DNA of 64,000 nt from Micromonospora sp. PLK6-60 (GTDB taxonomy: Bacteria; Actinomycetota; Actinomycetes; Mycobacteriales; Micromonosporaceae), in NCBI RefSeq assembly GCF_019890675.1, contig NZ_JAIOAA010000006.1, forward strand, positions 124,001-188,000. The letters run 5' to 3'. The notes under the pieces are model-generated. The model did not search any database, was not told the origin of the DNA, and saw only the letters and a program-made list of their open reading frames with translations. Shown here in pieces: positions 8,949 through 16,592 of this stretch. Each line of letters begins with the position of its first letter. Within the stretch, counting starts at the first letter, position 1. The position numbers and the translations under genes are program-made.

Positions 8949-9949
8949 CCGTCCGTCGACGCGCGGCGGCGGCCGTCGCCGGCGCGCTGCTGGTCGCCGG
9001 TTGCGGTGCCGGACCAGACCCATCGAGTACGCAGGAGGACGCCCGGATGTTCACCAACCCGGTGGTACGCGCCGACGCGCCGGACCCGTTCGTGCTGCGC
9101 TCCGGCGGCGGGTGGTGGATGTTTCACACCAACAGCGGCGGCCGGAACGTGCCGGTCCGGCGCTCCGCCGACCTGGTCGACTGGTCCGAGCCGGAGGAGG
9201 CCCTGCCTGAGCTGCCCGACTGGGCGGACGCCGGCAAGACCTGGGCGCCGGAGTCGATCGAGCTGGCACCGGACCGGTTCGTGCTCTACTACACGGTCGC
9301 CGGCCGGGAGTCCGGGCGGCAGTGCGTGGGCCGGGCGGTGGCCGCCGGCCCGCAGGGTCCGTACCGGGACGACTCGGCCGAGCCGTTCATCTGCCAGGCG
9401 GAGCTGGGTGGGGCGATCGACGCCAGCCCGTTCCGGGACACCGACGGCAGCCTGTGGCTGCTGTGGAAGAACGACGGCAACGCCATCGGGGTGGACACCT
9501 GGTTGTGGTCGCAGCGGCTCTCCCCGGACGGCCTGCGGCTGCTGGGCGAGCCGACGAAGCTGCTGAAGCAGACCGAGGCGTGGGAGGGCACCCTGATCGA
9601 GGGTCCGTTCTTCCACCGGCGGGACGGAAAGCTCTACCTCTTCTTCGCCGCCAACGCCTACGACAAGGAGACGTACGCCGAGGGTTATGCGATCTGCGAC
9701 GGCCCCACCGGCCCGTGCCGCAAGGCGCCGGAGAACCCGATCCTGAAGACGAACGAGGTCGCCTCCGGCCCCGGCCACGCCTCGATGGTGACGGCCGGCG
9801 ACCGGACCTGGCTGGTCTACCACGCCTGGACGCCCGGCCAGGAGGGCGCCACGGACCCGGGCCGCCAGGTGTGGCTGGACGAGGTCGTCTGGGCCGACGA
9901 CAAGCCGTCCGTCAAGGGCCCCACCGGCACGCCCCAACCCCGCCCCTGA
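8945..9949 (+). CDS. GH43-family glycosidase lipoprotein
   Basis: 334 residues. An Arg-rich start, hydrophobic core and lipobox LVAGC (Cys20) predict a surface lipoprotein. The five-bladed propeller signature of GH43/62/117 follows: FTNPVVRADAPDPFVLR with the likely general base Asp47, WAPESIEL, and the acid Glu219 in EGPFFHR. GH43 enzymes include arabinanases, arabinofuranosidases and xylosidases. Being outside the cell and co-transcribed with an importer and intracellular GH51, it probably trims arabinan or arabinoxylan before uptake. The exact specificity is unknown. Confidence 0.85.
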   Translation: MTVRRRAAAAVAGALLVAGCGAGPDPSSTQEDARMFTNPVVRADAPDPFVLRSGGGWWMFHTNSGGRNVPVRRSADLVDWSEPEEALPELPDWADAGKTWAPESIELAPDRFVLYYTVAGRESGRQCVGRAVAAGPQGPYRDDSAEPFICQAELGGAIDASPFRDTDGSLWLLWKNDGNAIGVDTWLWSQRLSPDGLRLLGEPTKLLKQTEAWEGTLIEGPFFHRRDGKLYLFFAANAYDKETYAEGYAICDGPTGPCRKAPENPILKTNEVASGPGHASMVTAGDRTWLVYHAWTPGQEGATDPGRQVWLDEVVWADDKPSVKGPTGTPQPRP

Positions 9950-10004
9950 CACCACCGGCCGAGATACCGCCGGCCGGCCGCCGCCGATCCGCCGCCGATC
10001 CGCC

Positions 10005-10096
10005 GCGTGCGGGGCTCGGCGGCGGCCGGGGGGCTCGGCGGGCGGCCGGGTGCGGGGCTCGGCGCCGGTCGGGTGCGGGGCTCGGCGGGCGGTCGG
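10005..10096. repeat. Short direct repeats, about 22-bp period
   Basis: TGCGGGGCTCGGCG or a close variant recurs at 10008, about 10029, 10051 and 10074, separated by GGCGGCCGG-like spacers of slightly different length. Degenerate GC-rich minisatellite in the noncoding gap. Confidence 0.65.
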
Positions 10097-10227
10097 GTCG
10101 CTGCCGACCGCCGGCCGGTGCCCGCAGCTCCGCGACACCGGCCCTCACCCAGCCACCGATCGATACGGAGCGTGATCACCCCTGCCCATCACGCAGGGTG
10201 TACCCGCCGGCCGCCGCCGGAGGTCGC

Positions 10228-10366
10228 GCCGCCCGCCTTTGCTCTGCTGCCCCGTACGCAACACCCGGCTGAGCTGCGCATTCCGCTTCCGGTTCGGCAT
10301 GCACACCGACCGCAGCCCTCACTATTGGTGACTGTTGCGTGGGGGTAAGCAGAGCAAAGGCGGCGG
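10228..10366. repeat. Long inverted repeat, GCCTTTGCTCTGC stem (copy 1)
   Basis: CGCCTTTGCTCTGCTGCCCC (from about 10234) and its surroundings pair with GGGGGTAAGCAGAGCAAAGG (10341-10360) and flanking bases. The imperfect stem runs about 30 bp and also includes ACGCAAC/GTTGCGT; the loop is about 70 nt. It may terminate transcription from either side, but the size and the second copy at 25988-26070 point to a dispersed repeat. Confidence 0.75.
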
Positions 10367-10468
10367 AAGGGGTGCTGGGTGGCGGACCTGCGATCACCGC
10401 GTGTGTCGGGCGACGGTTGACCGGTCCGCTTCGGCCCCGCGTCAGCTCGCGCCAGGCCCGCAGCTCAG

Positions 10469-10608
10469 GCCGAGGCCGCAGGACGCCGCCCGCCAGGCCG
10501 AAGCCCGCAGGACGCCGCCTGCCAGGCCGAGGCCGCAGGAGCCACCCGCCAAGCCGAAGCCGCAGGACGCCACCCGCCAGGCCGAAGCCGCGGGACGCCG
10601 CAGGGCGC
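10469..10608. repeat. 28-bp tandem repeat, five degenerate copies
   Basis: Units starting GCCGAAGCCGCAGGACGCC or a close variant begin at about 10469, 10497, 10526, 10553 and 10581 (27-29 bp apart). It lies just beyond the stop of the APC permease gene. No coding meaning seen. Confidence 0.75.
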
Positions 10609-10653
10609 GGCGCCGGGCGGCAGTGCCGCCCGGCGCCGCGAGGGGTCGGGGTG

Positions 10654-12153
10654 TCAGTCGGCGGTGCGCTGCGCGGGCACCGGCGGGTCGCCGTCCTCGA
10701 TGCGGGCGAGCCGGTTCTTCCGGTAGCCGTAGCCGAAGTAGATGACCGCGCCGAGCAGCATCCAGATCAGGAACCGGATCCAGGTCTCCACGGACAGGTT
10801 GAGCATCAGGTAGAGGCAGGCCAGCGCCGAGACGATCGGCAGCACCGGGGAGAACGGCACCTTGAACGACCGCTCCAGGTCCGGCCGGCGGCGGCGCAGG
10901 ATCGGCACCGCCAACGACACCAGCACGAACGCGCAGAGCGCGCCGATGCTGACCAGGTCGGCCAGCGCGGACAGCGGCAGGAAACCGGCCAGCAGCGCGA
11001 CGCCGACGGTCATGATGGCCGAGATCCGGTACGGGGTGCCCCAGCGCGGGTGGATCTTCGCGATCGACGGCGGGATCAGCCCGTCCCGGGCGATGGCGAA
11101 GCCGATCCGGCCCATGGCCACCAGGTCGACCAGGATCACGCTGGTCAGGCCGGCGACGGCGGCGATGGAGACCAGCACGGCGGCCCAGCCGGCGCCCACG
11201 GAGTTGAACGCCGAGGCGATCGGGGCGCCCTCGTCGATGTCGGTGTACTTGACCATGCCGACCACGACCAGCGAGACGGCGATGTACAGCACGGTGGAGA
11301 TGCCCAGCGTGCCGAGCAGGCCCAGCGGCAGGTCCCGCTTGGGCTTGCGGGTCTCCTCGCCGAGGTTGGCCACCGCCTCGAAGCCGGTGTAGGCGAAGAA
11401 GACCACCGCCGCGGCGCTGAGCACCCCGGCCAGGCCGAACACGGAGGGGTCCAGGCCGAAGATGGCCTGGGTGACCGGCTGCTGGAGGCCGCCCTCCCCA
11501 CCGGACGCCGGCTCCGCCGGCGGGATGAACGGGCTGAGGTTGGCGGCCTTCACGAAGAACAGGCCGGCGACCACGATGAAGACGCAGATGGCCACCTTGA
11601 CCAGCACCAGCAGGTTGGTGACCCGGGAGGACTCCCGGATGCCGACGATGCCGACCACGCCGAGGATCAGCACGATCGCGATCGCGCCGATGTTGACGAT
11701 GCTGCCCTCCTCACCGAACCAGGTGGTCGGCAGGCCGAGCAGCTCGCCCAGGTAGCCGGACCAGCCCCGGGCGACCACCGCGGCGCCGAGCGCGAACTCC
11801 AGCAGCAGGTCCCAGCCGATGATCCAGGCTACGATCTCGCCCATCGTGGCGTACGCATAGGTGTAGGCGCTGCCGGCGGCCGGGACGCTGGAGGCCAGCT
11901 CGGCGTAGCAGAGCGCGGCGAGCAGGGCGACCACCCCGGCGATGGCGAACGAGATCACCACGCCCGGCCCGGCGGAGTTCTTCGCCTCGATGCCGGTCAG
12001 CGTGAAGATGCCGGTGCCGATCACGATGCCGATGCCGAAACCGGTGAGGTCGAGCGCGCCGAGGCGGCGTTTGAGCCCGGGGCCGCCGTCCTCACCGTCG
12101 GCCTGGCTCTGGGCCATCACGTCCTTGATCGGTTTGGTCCGCAGTACTGACAC
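10654..12153 (-). CDS. APC-superfamily amino acid permease
   Basis: About 499 residues with 12 or so membrane helices. GFGIGIVIGTGIFTLTG in helix 1 and AGSAYTYAYATMGE are signatures of the cationic amino acid transporter branch (CAT/YfnA type), which moves amino acids across the cytoplasmic membrane. The GTG at 12153 (MSVLRTKPIKD) follows a GGGAGGGG about 10 nt upstream; a further in-frame GTG at 12177 would add eight residues. It is a single gene, convergent with the arabinoside operon. The substrate cannot be read from sequence. Confidence 0.88.
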   Translation of the reverse strand: MSVLRTKPIKDVMAQSQADGEDGGPGLKRRLGALDLTGFGIGIVIGTGIFTLTGIEAKNSAGPGVVISFAIAGVVALLAALCYAELASSVPAAGSAYTYAYATMGEIVAWIIGWDLLLEFALGAAVVARGWSGYLGELLGLPTTWFGEEGSIVNIGAIAIVLILGVVGIVGIRESSRVTNLLVLVKVAICVFIVVAGLFFVKAANLSPFIPPAEPASGGEGGLQQPVTQAIFGLDPSVFGLAGVLSAAAVVFFAYTGFEAVANLGEETRKPKRDLPLGLLGTLGISTVLYIAVSLVVVGMVKYTDIDEGAPIASAFNSVGAGWAAVLVSIAAVAGLTSVILVDLVAMGRIGFAIARDGLIPPSIAKIHPRWGTPYRISAIMTVGVALLAGFLPLSALADLVSIGALCAFVLVSLAVPILRRRRPDLERSFKVPFSPVLPIVSALACLYLMLNLSVETWIRFLIWMLLGAVIYFGYGYRKNRLARIEDGDPPVPAQRTAD

Positions 12154-12380
12154 CGCGATCACCCCTCCCGTGCCCACCCTGGTGGCGGCCAGCGGTGGGC
12201 GATGCTACCCAGGACGGACCCGCGTCAACCCCCACTTCTCCCCCCAACTCGGCCAGCACCGCACGTGTGGAGTCGATCACCTTCCGCGATGTGGGACGGC
12301 TCCCATGATCGATCGACGTCGAAGCGGGTCCGACCTGCGCCGCAATCCGCCCCAGCCTCTTGCGTTCATGCCGTCGGTGT

Positions 12381-12409
12381 GAAAATTTTCTACCAGCGGT
12401 AGATAGCAT
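12381..12409. promoter_or_regulatory. Palindromic promoter region of the GHL10 gene
   Basis: GAAAATTTTC (12381-12390) overlaps a 15-bp palindrome TCTACCAGCGGTAGA (12389-12403), followed by a -10-like TAGCAT (12404-12409), about 64 bp before the ATG at 12473. The palindrome is placed where a repressor would block the promoter. Which regulator binds is unknown. Confidence 0.4.
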
Positions 12410-12472
12410 TCGGCGAATGTTGCCGCTTCCGCCGCGAGAAGACCGGGAGCCCCCGACGAAGGGACACACCGC

Positions 12473-14128
12473 ATGAAGGCAACTCGGCTCGCCACCGCCG
12501 GGCTGGCCGCGGCGCTGCTCGGCGCGCTGGCCGCCGTCGCCCCCGCCAGCGCCGCGCCCGACGCCACGCCCGACCCCACCGCCACCTGCGTCACCGATCC
12601 GGCCACCCCGAAGCGCCAGTTCCGGGCCATGTGGATCGCCTCGGTGACCAACATCGACTGGCCCAGCAAGGCCTCCTGGACCGCGCCGGACCAGGTCGCC
12701 AAGCAGAAGGCCGAGTATCTGGGCTGGCTCGACCTGGCGCAGCGGCTCAACCACAACGCCGTCGTGGTCCAGGTCCGCCCGACCGCCGACGCCTTCTGGC
12801 CCTCCACGCACGAGCCGTGGTCGGAATACCTGACCGGAGTGCGCGGCAAGGACCCGGGCTGGGACCCGCTGGCCTTCCTGGTCGCCGAGTCGCACAAGCG
12901 CAACCTGGAGTTCCACGCCTGGATGAACCCGTACCGGGTGTCCATGCCGGCCCCGGGCGGCGCCGGCGCGGACATCTCGATGCTGGCCCCGGACCACCCG
13001 GTCCGCCAGCACCCGGACTGGGTCTTCGCGTACCCGCCGGCCGGGGTGGCCGGCAGCCGGCTCTACTACAACCCCGGCATCCCCGAGGTCCGCGAGTTCG
13101 TCCAGACCGCGATGCTGGAGGCGGTCGAGAAGTACGACGTCGACGGCCTGCACTTCGACGACTACTTCTACCCGTACCCGAGCGGCACGTACCAGGTGCC
13201 CGACGACGCCACCTTCGCCGCGTACCACCGGGGCTTCACCGACCGGGCCGACTGGCGGCGGGACAACATCAACCTGCTGGTCAAGGAGATGGGCGAGAAG
13301 ATCAAGGCGGTCAAGCCGTGGGTGAAGTTCGGGGTCAGCCCGTTCGGCATCTGGCGCAACAAGTCGGTCGACCCGGCCGGCTCGGACACCACCGGCTCGC
13401 AGTCGTACGACATCATCTCCGCCGACACCCGTAAGTGGATCAAGGAGGAGTGGATCGACTACGTGGTGCCGCAGCTCTACTGGTACATCGGGCAGTACCC
13501 GGCCGCCGACTACGCCCGGCTGGTGCCGTGGTGGGCGGAGCAGGTCCGGGGCACCCGGGTCCAGCTCTACATCGGTCAGGCCGACTACAAGAGCGGTGAC
13601 CCGGCGTACGGCTCGTACTGGATGAACCCGAACGAGCTGTCCGACCACCTGACGCTCAACCGGGCGTACCCGGAGGTGCTCGGCAACGTGCACTTCTCCG
13701 CGGTGCAGGTACGCCAGAACCGGCTCGGCGCCACCGACGTCTACGCCGCCGAGCACTACTCCCGCCCGGCGCTGGTGCCGACCATGCCCCAGCTGCCGTC
13801 GCGGCCGCTGCTGTCCCCGGTCATCACCAAGGCCCAGCGGCAGGCCGACGGCGTACGGCTGAACTGGCTCCAGCCGGCGAACGGCCGGGGTCCGCTCGGC
13901 ACCGCCACCTCGTACGCCATCTACCGGTTCGACGGCACCGACCGCGCCGAGCGGTGCGACTTCGCCGACGCGGCCCATCTGGTCGGCACCGTGCGCGGCA
14001 CGGACGGCCCGATCCAGTCCTGGCTGGACGACACGGCGGCGGCCGACGGGCGCTACACCTACTACGTGAGCGCGCTCGACCGGTCCTGGAACGAGGGCCC
14101 GGTGAGCGCACCTCGCTCCCTCCGCTGA
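12473..14128 (+). CDS. Secreted family-10-like glycosyl hydrolase (GHL10/DUF187)
   Basis: 551 residues. Residues 1-30 form a Sec signal peptide ending APASAAP. The catalytic (beta/alpha)8 barrel of the GHL10/DUF187 family runs to about residue 430: KRQFRAMWIASVTNIDWPS, HNAVVVQVRPTADAFWPS, FHAWMNPYRVS, DGLHFDDYFYPYP, KFGVSPFGIWRN, DYVVPQLYWYIG. A fibronectin-III-like tail (ADGVRLNWLQP to VSALDRSWNEGPVS) follows. Some relatives cut peptidoglycan-type glycans, so a wall-turnover role is possible; activity is unproven. Confidence 0.85.
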   Translation: MKATRLATAGLAAALLGALAAVAPASAAPDATPDPTATCVTDPATPKRQFRAMWIASVTNIDWPSKASWTAPDQVAKQKAEYLGWLDLAQRLNHNAVVVQVRPTADAFWPSTHEPWSEYLTGVRGKDPGWDPLAFLVAESHKRNLEFHAWMNPYRVSMPAPGGAGADISMLAPDHPVRQHPDWVFAYPPAGVAGSRLYYNPGIPEVREFVQTAMLEAVEKYDVDGLHFDDYFYPYPSGTYQVPDDATFAAYHRGFTDRADWRRDNINLLVKEMGEKIKAVKPWVKFGVSPFGIWRNKSVDPAGSDTTGSQSYDIISADTRKWIKEEWIDYVVPQLYWYIGQYPAADYARLVPWWAEQVRGTRVQLYIGQADYKSGDPAYGSYWMNPNELSDHLTLNRAYPEVLGNVHFSAVQVRQNRLGATDVYAAEHYSRPALVPTMPQLPSRPLLSPVITKAQRQADGVRLNWLQPANGRGPLGTATSYAIYRFDGTDRAERCDFADAAHLVGTVRGTDGPIQSWLDDTAAADGRYTYYVSALDRSWNEGPVSAPRSLR

Positions 14129-14176
14129 GCGCGCAGGGCGCCCGGGGCTCACCAGGAGCCCCGGGCGGCCCGGCGT

Positions 14177-14863
14177 TCAGGCGGCCCGGGACAACCGCAC
14201 CTCCAACCCGATCGGCCCGTCCCGCTCGACCTCGGCACCACCGAAGGCGCTCTCGGCGGCGAGCTGCCGGAACGTGTCGGCGGTGACCGCTCGGCCGCGC
14301 AGCCAGCGCAGCGCCGACCGGGTCCAGAAGGCGTCCAGCCCGCGCAGCCCCATCCCGGCCACCGCTGGCCCGATCTCCGCCACCGACGCGTCGGAGCGCA
14401 GGTCGTGGATGACCGCCCGGCCGCCCGGGCGCAACACCCGGTGCAGCTCGTCCAACGCCCGCACCGGGCGGACGAAGTTCTTGAAGGCGGCCTGGCAGAC
14501 CACCAGGTCGAACGAGCCCGCCGGGAACGGCAGCTCGTGCACGTCGCCCTGCCGGAAGTCCACGTCGACCCCGGCCCGGCGGGCCGCCTCCCCGGCCAGC
14601 GCCACGAACGTGTGGCTGACGTCCAGCCCGGTCACCCGGTACGCCCCGAGCCGGGCCAGCTCGATCGCCAGGTAACCCGGCCCGGGCGCGACCTCCAGCA
14701 CCGCCGCCCCGGCGGGCAGTCCGTCGGCCAGCCGGGCGGCCTGCCGGCGGTACTCGGCCAGTTGGCTGGCCGAGCCCCGGTTGCGGGCGTACCAGCGGGC
14801 GGTCGCCCCCTCCATCTCGGGCACCAGCCGCCGCCTGGGCGCGCGCAGGTTCTTCGTACTCAT
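14177..14863 (-). CDS. Class I SAM-dependent methyltransferase
   Basis: 228 residues; the ATG at 14863 has GGAGGA 5 nt upstream. Methyltransferase_11/25 pattern: VLEVAPGPGYLAIELA (motif I), VTGLDVSHTFVALA, DVHELPFPAGSFDLVVCQAAF, LDELHRVLRPGGRAVIHDL. It lies downstream of a PadR regulator on the same strand, 168 bp away, so PadR may control it. Small-molecule substrate unknown. Confidence 0.85.
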   Translation of the reverse strand: MSTKNLRAPRRRLVPEMEGATARWYARNRGSASQLAEYRRQAARLADGLPAGAAVLEVAPGPGYLAIELARLGAYRVTGLDVSHTFVALAGEAARRAGVDVDFRQGDVHELPFPAGSFDLVVCQAAFKNFVRPVRALDELHRVLRPGGRAVIHDLRSDASVAEIGPAVAGMGLRGLDAFWTRSALRWLRGRAVTADTFRQLAAESAFGGAEVERDGPIGLEVRLSRAA

Positions 14864-15031
14864 CTTGTCCTCCGGTCTCGGATCGGTTCTGGGCGCGAAC
14901 CGGCCCGGGGTCGGAGGCCCGGTTATCGTTGCGGTTGCCACACCGTGCGGCCGGGCTCTCGATCCCGCGGTCTCGGTTCGCCGGTCCGGGCCCCGACGGC
15001 GGTGTTCCCGCACCCCCGTCGGGGCCCGTCT

Positions 15032-15679
15032 TCACTGCTGCTCGGTCCCCCTCTCGGCCAGCTCCGCCCAGTCGGGCGGCACCGCGCCGGTCTCGTGCCA
15101 GGCCCGCCACTCGGTCAGGCCCGGCAGCGAGCCGGTGGTCAGTTCGTCGAGCAGGCCGCGGACCCAGGTCGCCTCGGCCTGGCGTACGGCCAGGTCGTAC
15201 TCGGCCTCGACGAGGAAGAGCCGGGGGATCTCCCGCCCGTGCCGGGCCAGCGCGGCACGGGCGTCGGCGAGCTGGGTCTCCAGCCGGTCGAGGCGCTGGC
15301 GCAGCAGCTCGGTCGCCTCGTCGGGGCCGAGGACGCCGAGCACGGACAGGCCGGCCTCGAACCGGGGGTGTTCCCGCTCCGGGACCGCGATCAGCTCGCG
15401 GGTCCAGTCGACCAGCTCGTCGCGGCCGGCCTCGGTGATCCGGTAGACGGTCCGCTCCGGACGCCGCCCCTGCCGGTCGCTCTGCACCGCCGCCAGCAGC
15501 CCGTGCCGCTCGAGGTTGGCCACCACCGTGTAGAGCGAACCCCACTTGATCGGCATGTCCTGGTCCTTGCCGCGCGCCCGCAGCACGCCGGCCATCTCGT
15601 ACGGATGCATCGGCCGCTCGACCAGGGCGGAGAGCACGGCGAGGGCCAGCAGGTTGCCCACCCGTCGTCGCCTGGCCAC
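15032..15679 (-). CDS. PadR-family transcriptional regulator
   Basis: 215 residues from GTG 15679, chosen because GAGGAGG lies 8 nt before it; the frame stays open upstream without further homology. The winged helix (LLALAVLSALVERPMHPYEM, WGSLYTVVANLERHGLL, RTVYRITEAGRDEL) is PadR. A long helical C-terminal dimerisation region follows (residues about 100-200). PadR proteins usually repress themselves and an adjacent gene; here that would be the methyltransferase downstream. Confidence 0.9.
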   Translation of the reverse strand: MARRRRVGNLLALAVLSALVERPMHPYEMAGVLRARGKDQDMPIKWGSLYTVVANLERHGLLAAVQSDRQGRRPERTVYRITEAGRDELVDWTRELIAVPEREHPRFEAGLSVLGVLGPDEATELLRQRLDRLETQLADARAALARHGREIPRLFLVEAEYDLAVRQAEATWVRGLLDELTTGSLPGLTEWRAWHETGAVPPDWAELAERGTEQQ

Positions 15680-15704
15680 CGGCCGACCTCCTCGCACCCG
15701 ATTA

Positions 15705-15716
15705 CTCGCAGACGAG
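15705..15716. promoter_or_regulatory. Candidate PadR operator
   Basis: CTCGCAGACGAG is an inverted repeat (CTCG-CAGA-CGAG) 26 bp upstream of the PadR start, next to a -10-like TATGCT on the minus strand (15715-15720). Its position at the putative transcription start fits autorepression; there is no experimental support. Confidence 0.35.
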
Positions 15717-15913
15717 CATACGCCGCCGAGCAACCCGCCCACCCCAGCCGGCGACCGGTGAGCCCCATCGACCCACATTCGTCTGTTTCCACGCATGTCA
15801 CCGCTGGTTCGCGTCCGGCACGGCTCGACGTCCGCCGCTTGATCGACGATTATCTACGCCACCGGTCACCCGCCGGGGGCATCGCCGCACCGCAGACCCC
15901 CGCGGAGGTACCC

Positions 15914-16450
15914 GTGTCCAGACGCCTCACCACCACCCTCGCCGCCGGCGTGATCGCGCTGCTCGCCCTGCTCGGCGCCGGCTCCCCCGCCGCCGCCGCG
16001 GTGAGCACCGAGCAGAAGCTCACCGTCCTGTCCAGCTGGACCCAGACCAGCGCCACCAGCTACAACGCCTGGAACGCCGGCCGTCTCAACAAGGGCGCCT
16101 GGTCGGAGTACGCCTTCGACTGGTCGACCGACTACTGCTCGTCCAGCCCGGACAACCCGCTCGGCTTCAGCTTCAGCCTCTCCTGCTACCGGCACGACTT
16201 CGGCTACCGCAACTACAAGGCGATGGGCCGGTTCTCCGCCAACAAGTCCCGGCTGGACAGCGCCTTCTACGCGGACCTGAAGCGGGTCTGCGCCACGTAC
16301 AACGTCGTCGTCCGGCCGGCCTGCTACAGCCTGGCCTGGACCTACTACGAGGCGGTCAGCATCTTCGGCTCCGTCGCCGCCGTCCAGCAGGCCGACATCG
16401 ACCGTGCCGCCCGGATGAAGGCCGACGCCGAACGCCGCGCCCGCTCCTGA
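15914..16450 (+). CDS. Secreted prokaryotic phospholipase A2
   Basis: 178 residues from GTG 15914 (GGAGG upstream). A signal peptide of about 30 residues ends at AAAA. The mature part has the bacterial PLA2 features: two disulfide-forming Cys pairs and the catalytic dyad His94-Asp95 in CYRHDFGYRN, with aromatic-rich flanks as in Streptomyces PLA2. It hydrolyses the sn-2 acyl bond of phospholipids outside the cell. The C-terminal tail (RAARMKADAERRARS) is a charged helix not needed by the core fold. Confidence 0.85.
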   Translation: MSRRLTTTLAAGVIALLALLGAGSPAAAAVSTEQKLTVLSSWTQTSATSYNAWNAGRLNKGAWSEYAFDWSTDYCSSSPDNPLGFSFSLSCYRHDFGYRNYKAMGRFSANKSRLDSAFYADLKRVCATYNVVVRPACYSLAWTYYEAVSIFGSVAAVQQADIDRAARMKADAERRARS

Positions 16451-16592
16451 CCGGGCCTGAGGTCCGCCCCGACCGGCCCGTCGGCCGGGGCGGACCGCTG
16501 CGGCTCGATGCGGCCGGCCGGGCGGGCGGAACGCCGCGGCGCGGGGCCCGCCGGGCCGAGGTCAGGCGTGCCCGGCGGGACGCCAGCCCGGG

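Larger units (their letters stand above)
9950..10653. other. 704-bp noncoding region rich in repeats
   Basis: It lies between the convergent GH43 and APC permease genes. Frames through it are Pro/Arg/Gly-rich without conserved motifs. It holds, in order: GC-rich direct repeats (10005-10096), a long inverted repeat (10228-10366) and a 28-bp tandem repeat (10469-10608), each listed separately. Confidence 0.8.

Noticed and set aside
10339..12150. 603-codon frame opposite the APC permease
   Set aside because: Asp/Gly/His-rich antisense shadow; the minus-strand frame has 12 membrane helices and family signatures.
12202..12402. Small plus-strand gene before the GHL10 gene
   Set aside because: It has no ribosome site or homology and runs over the probable promoter palindrome.
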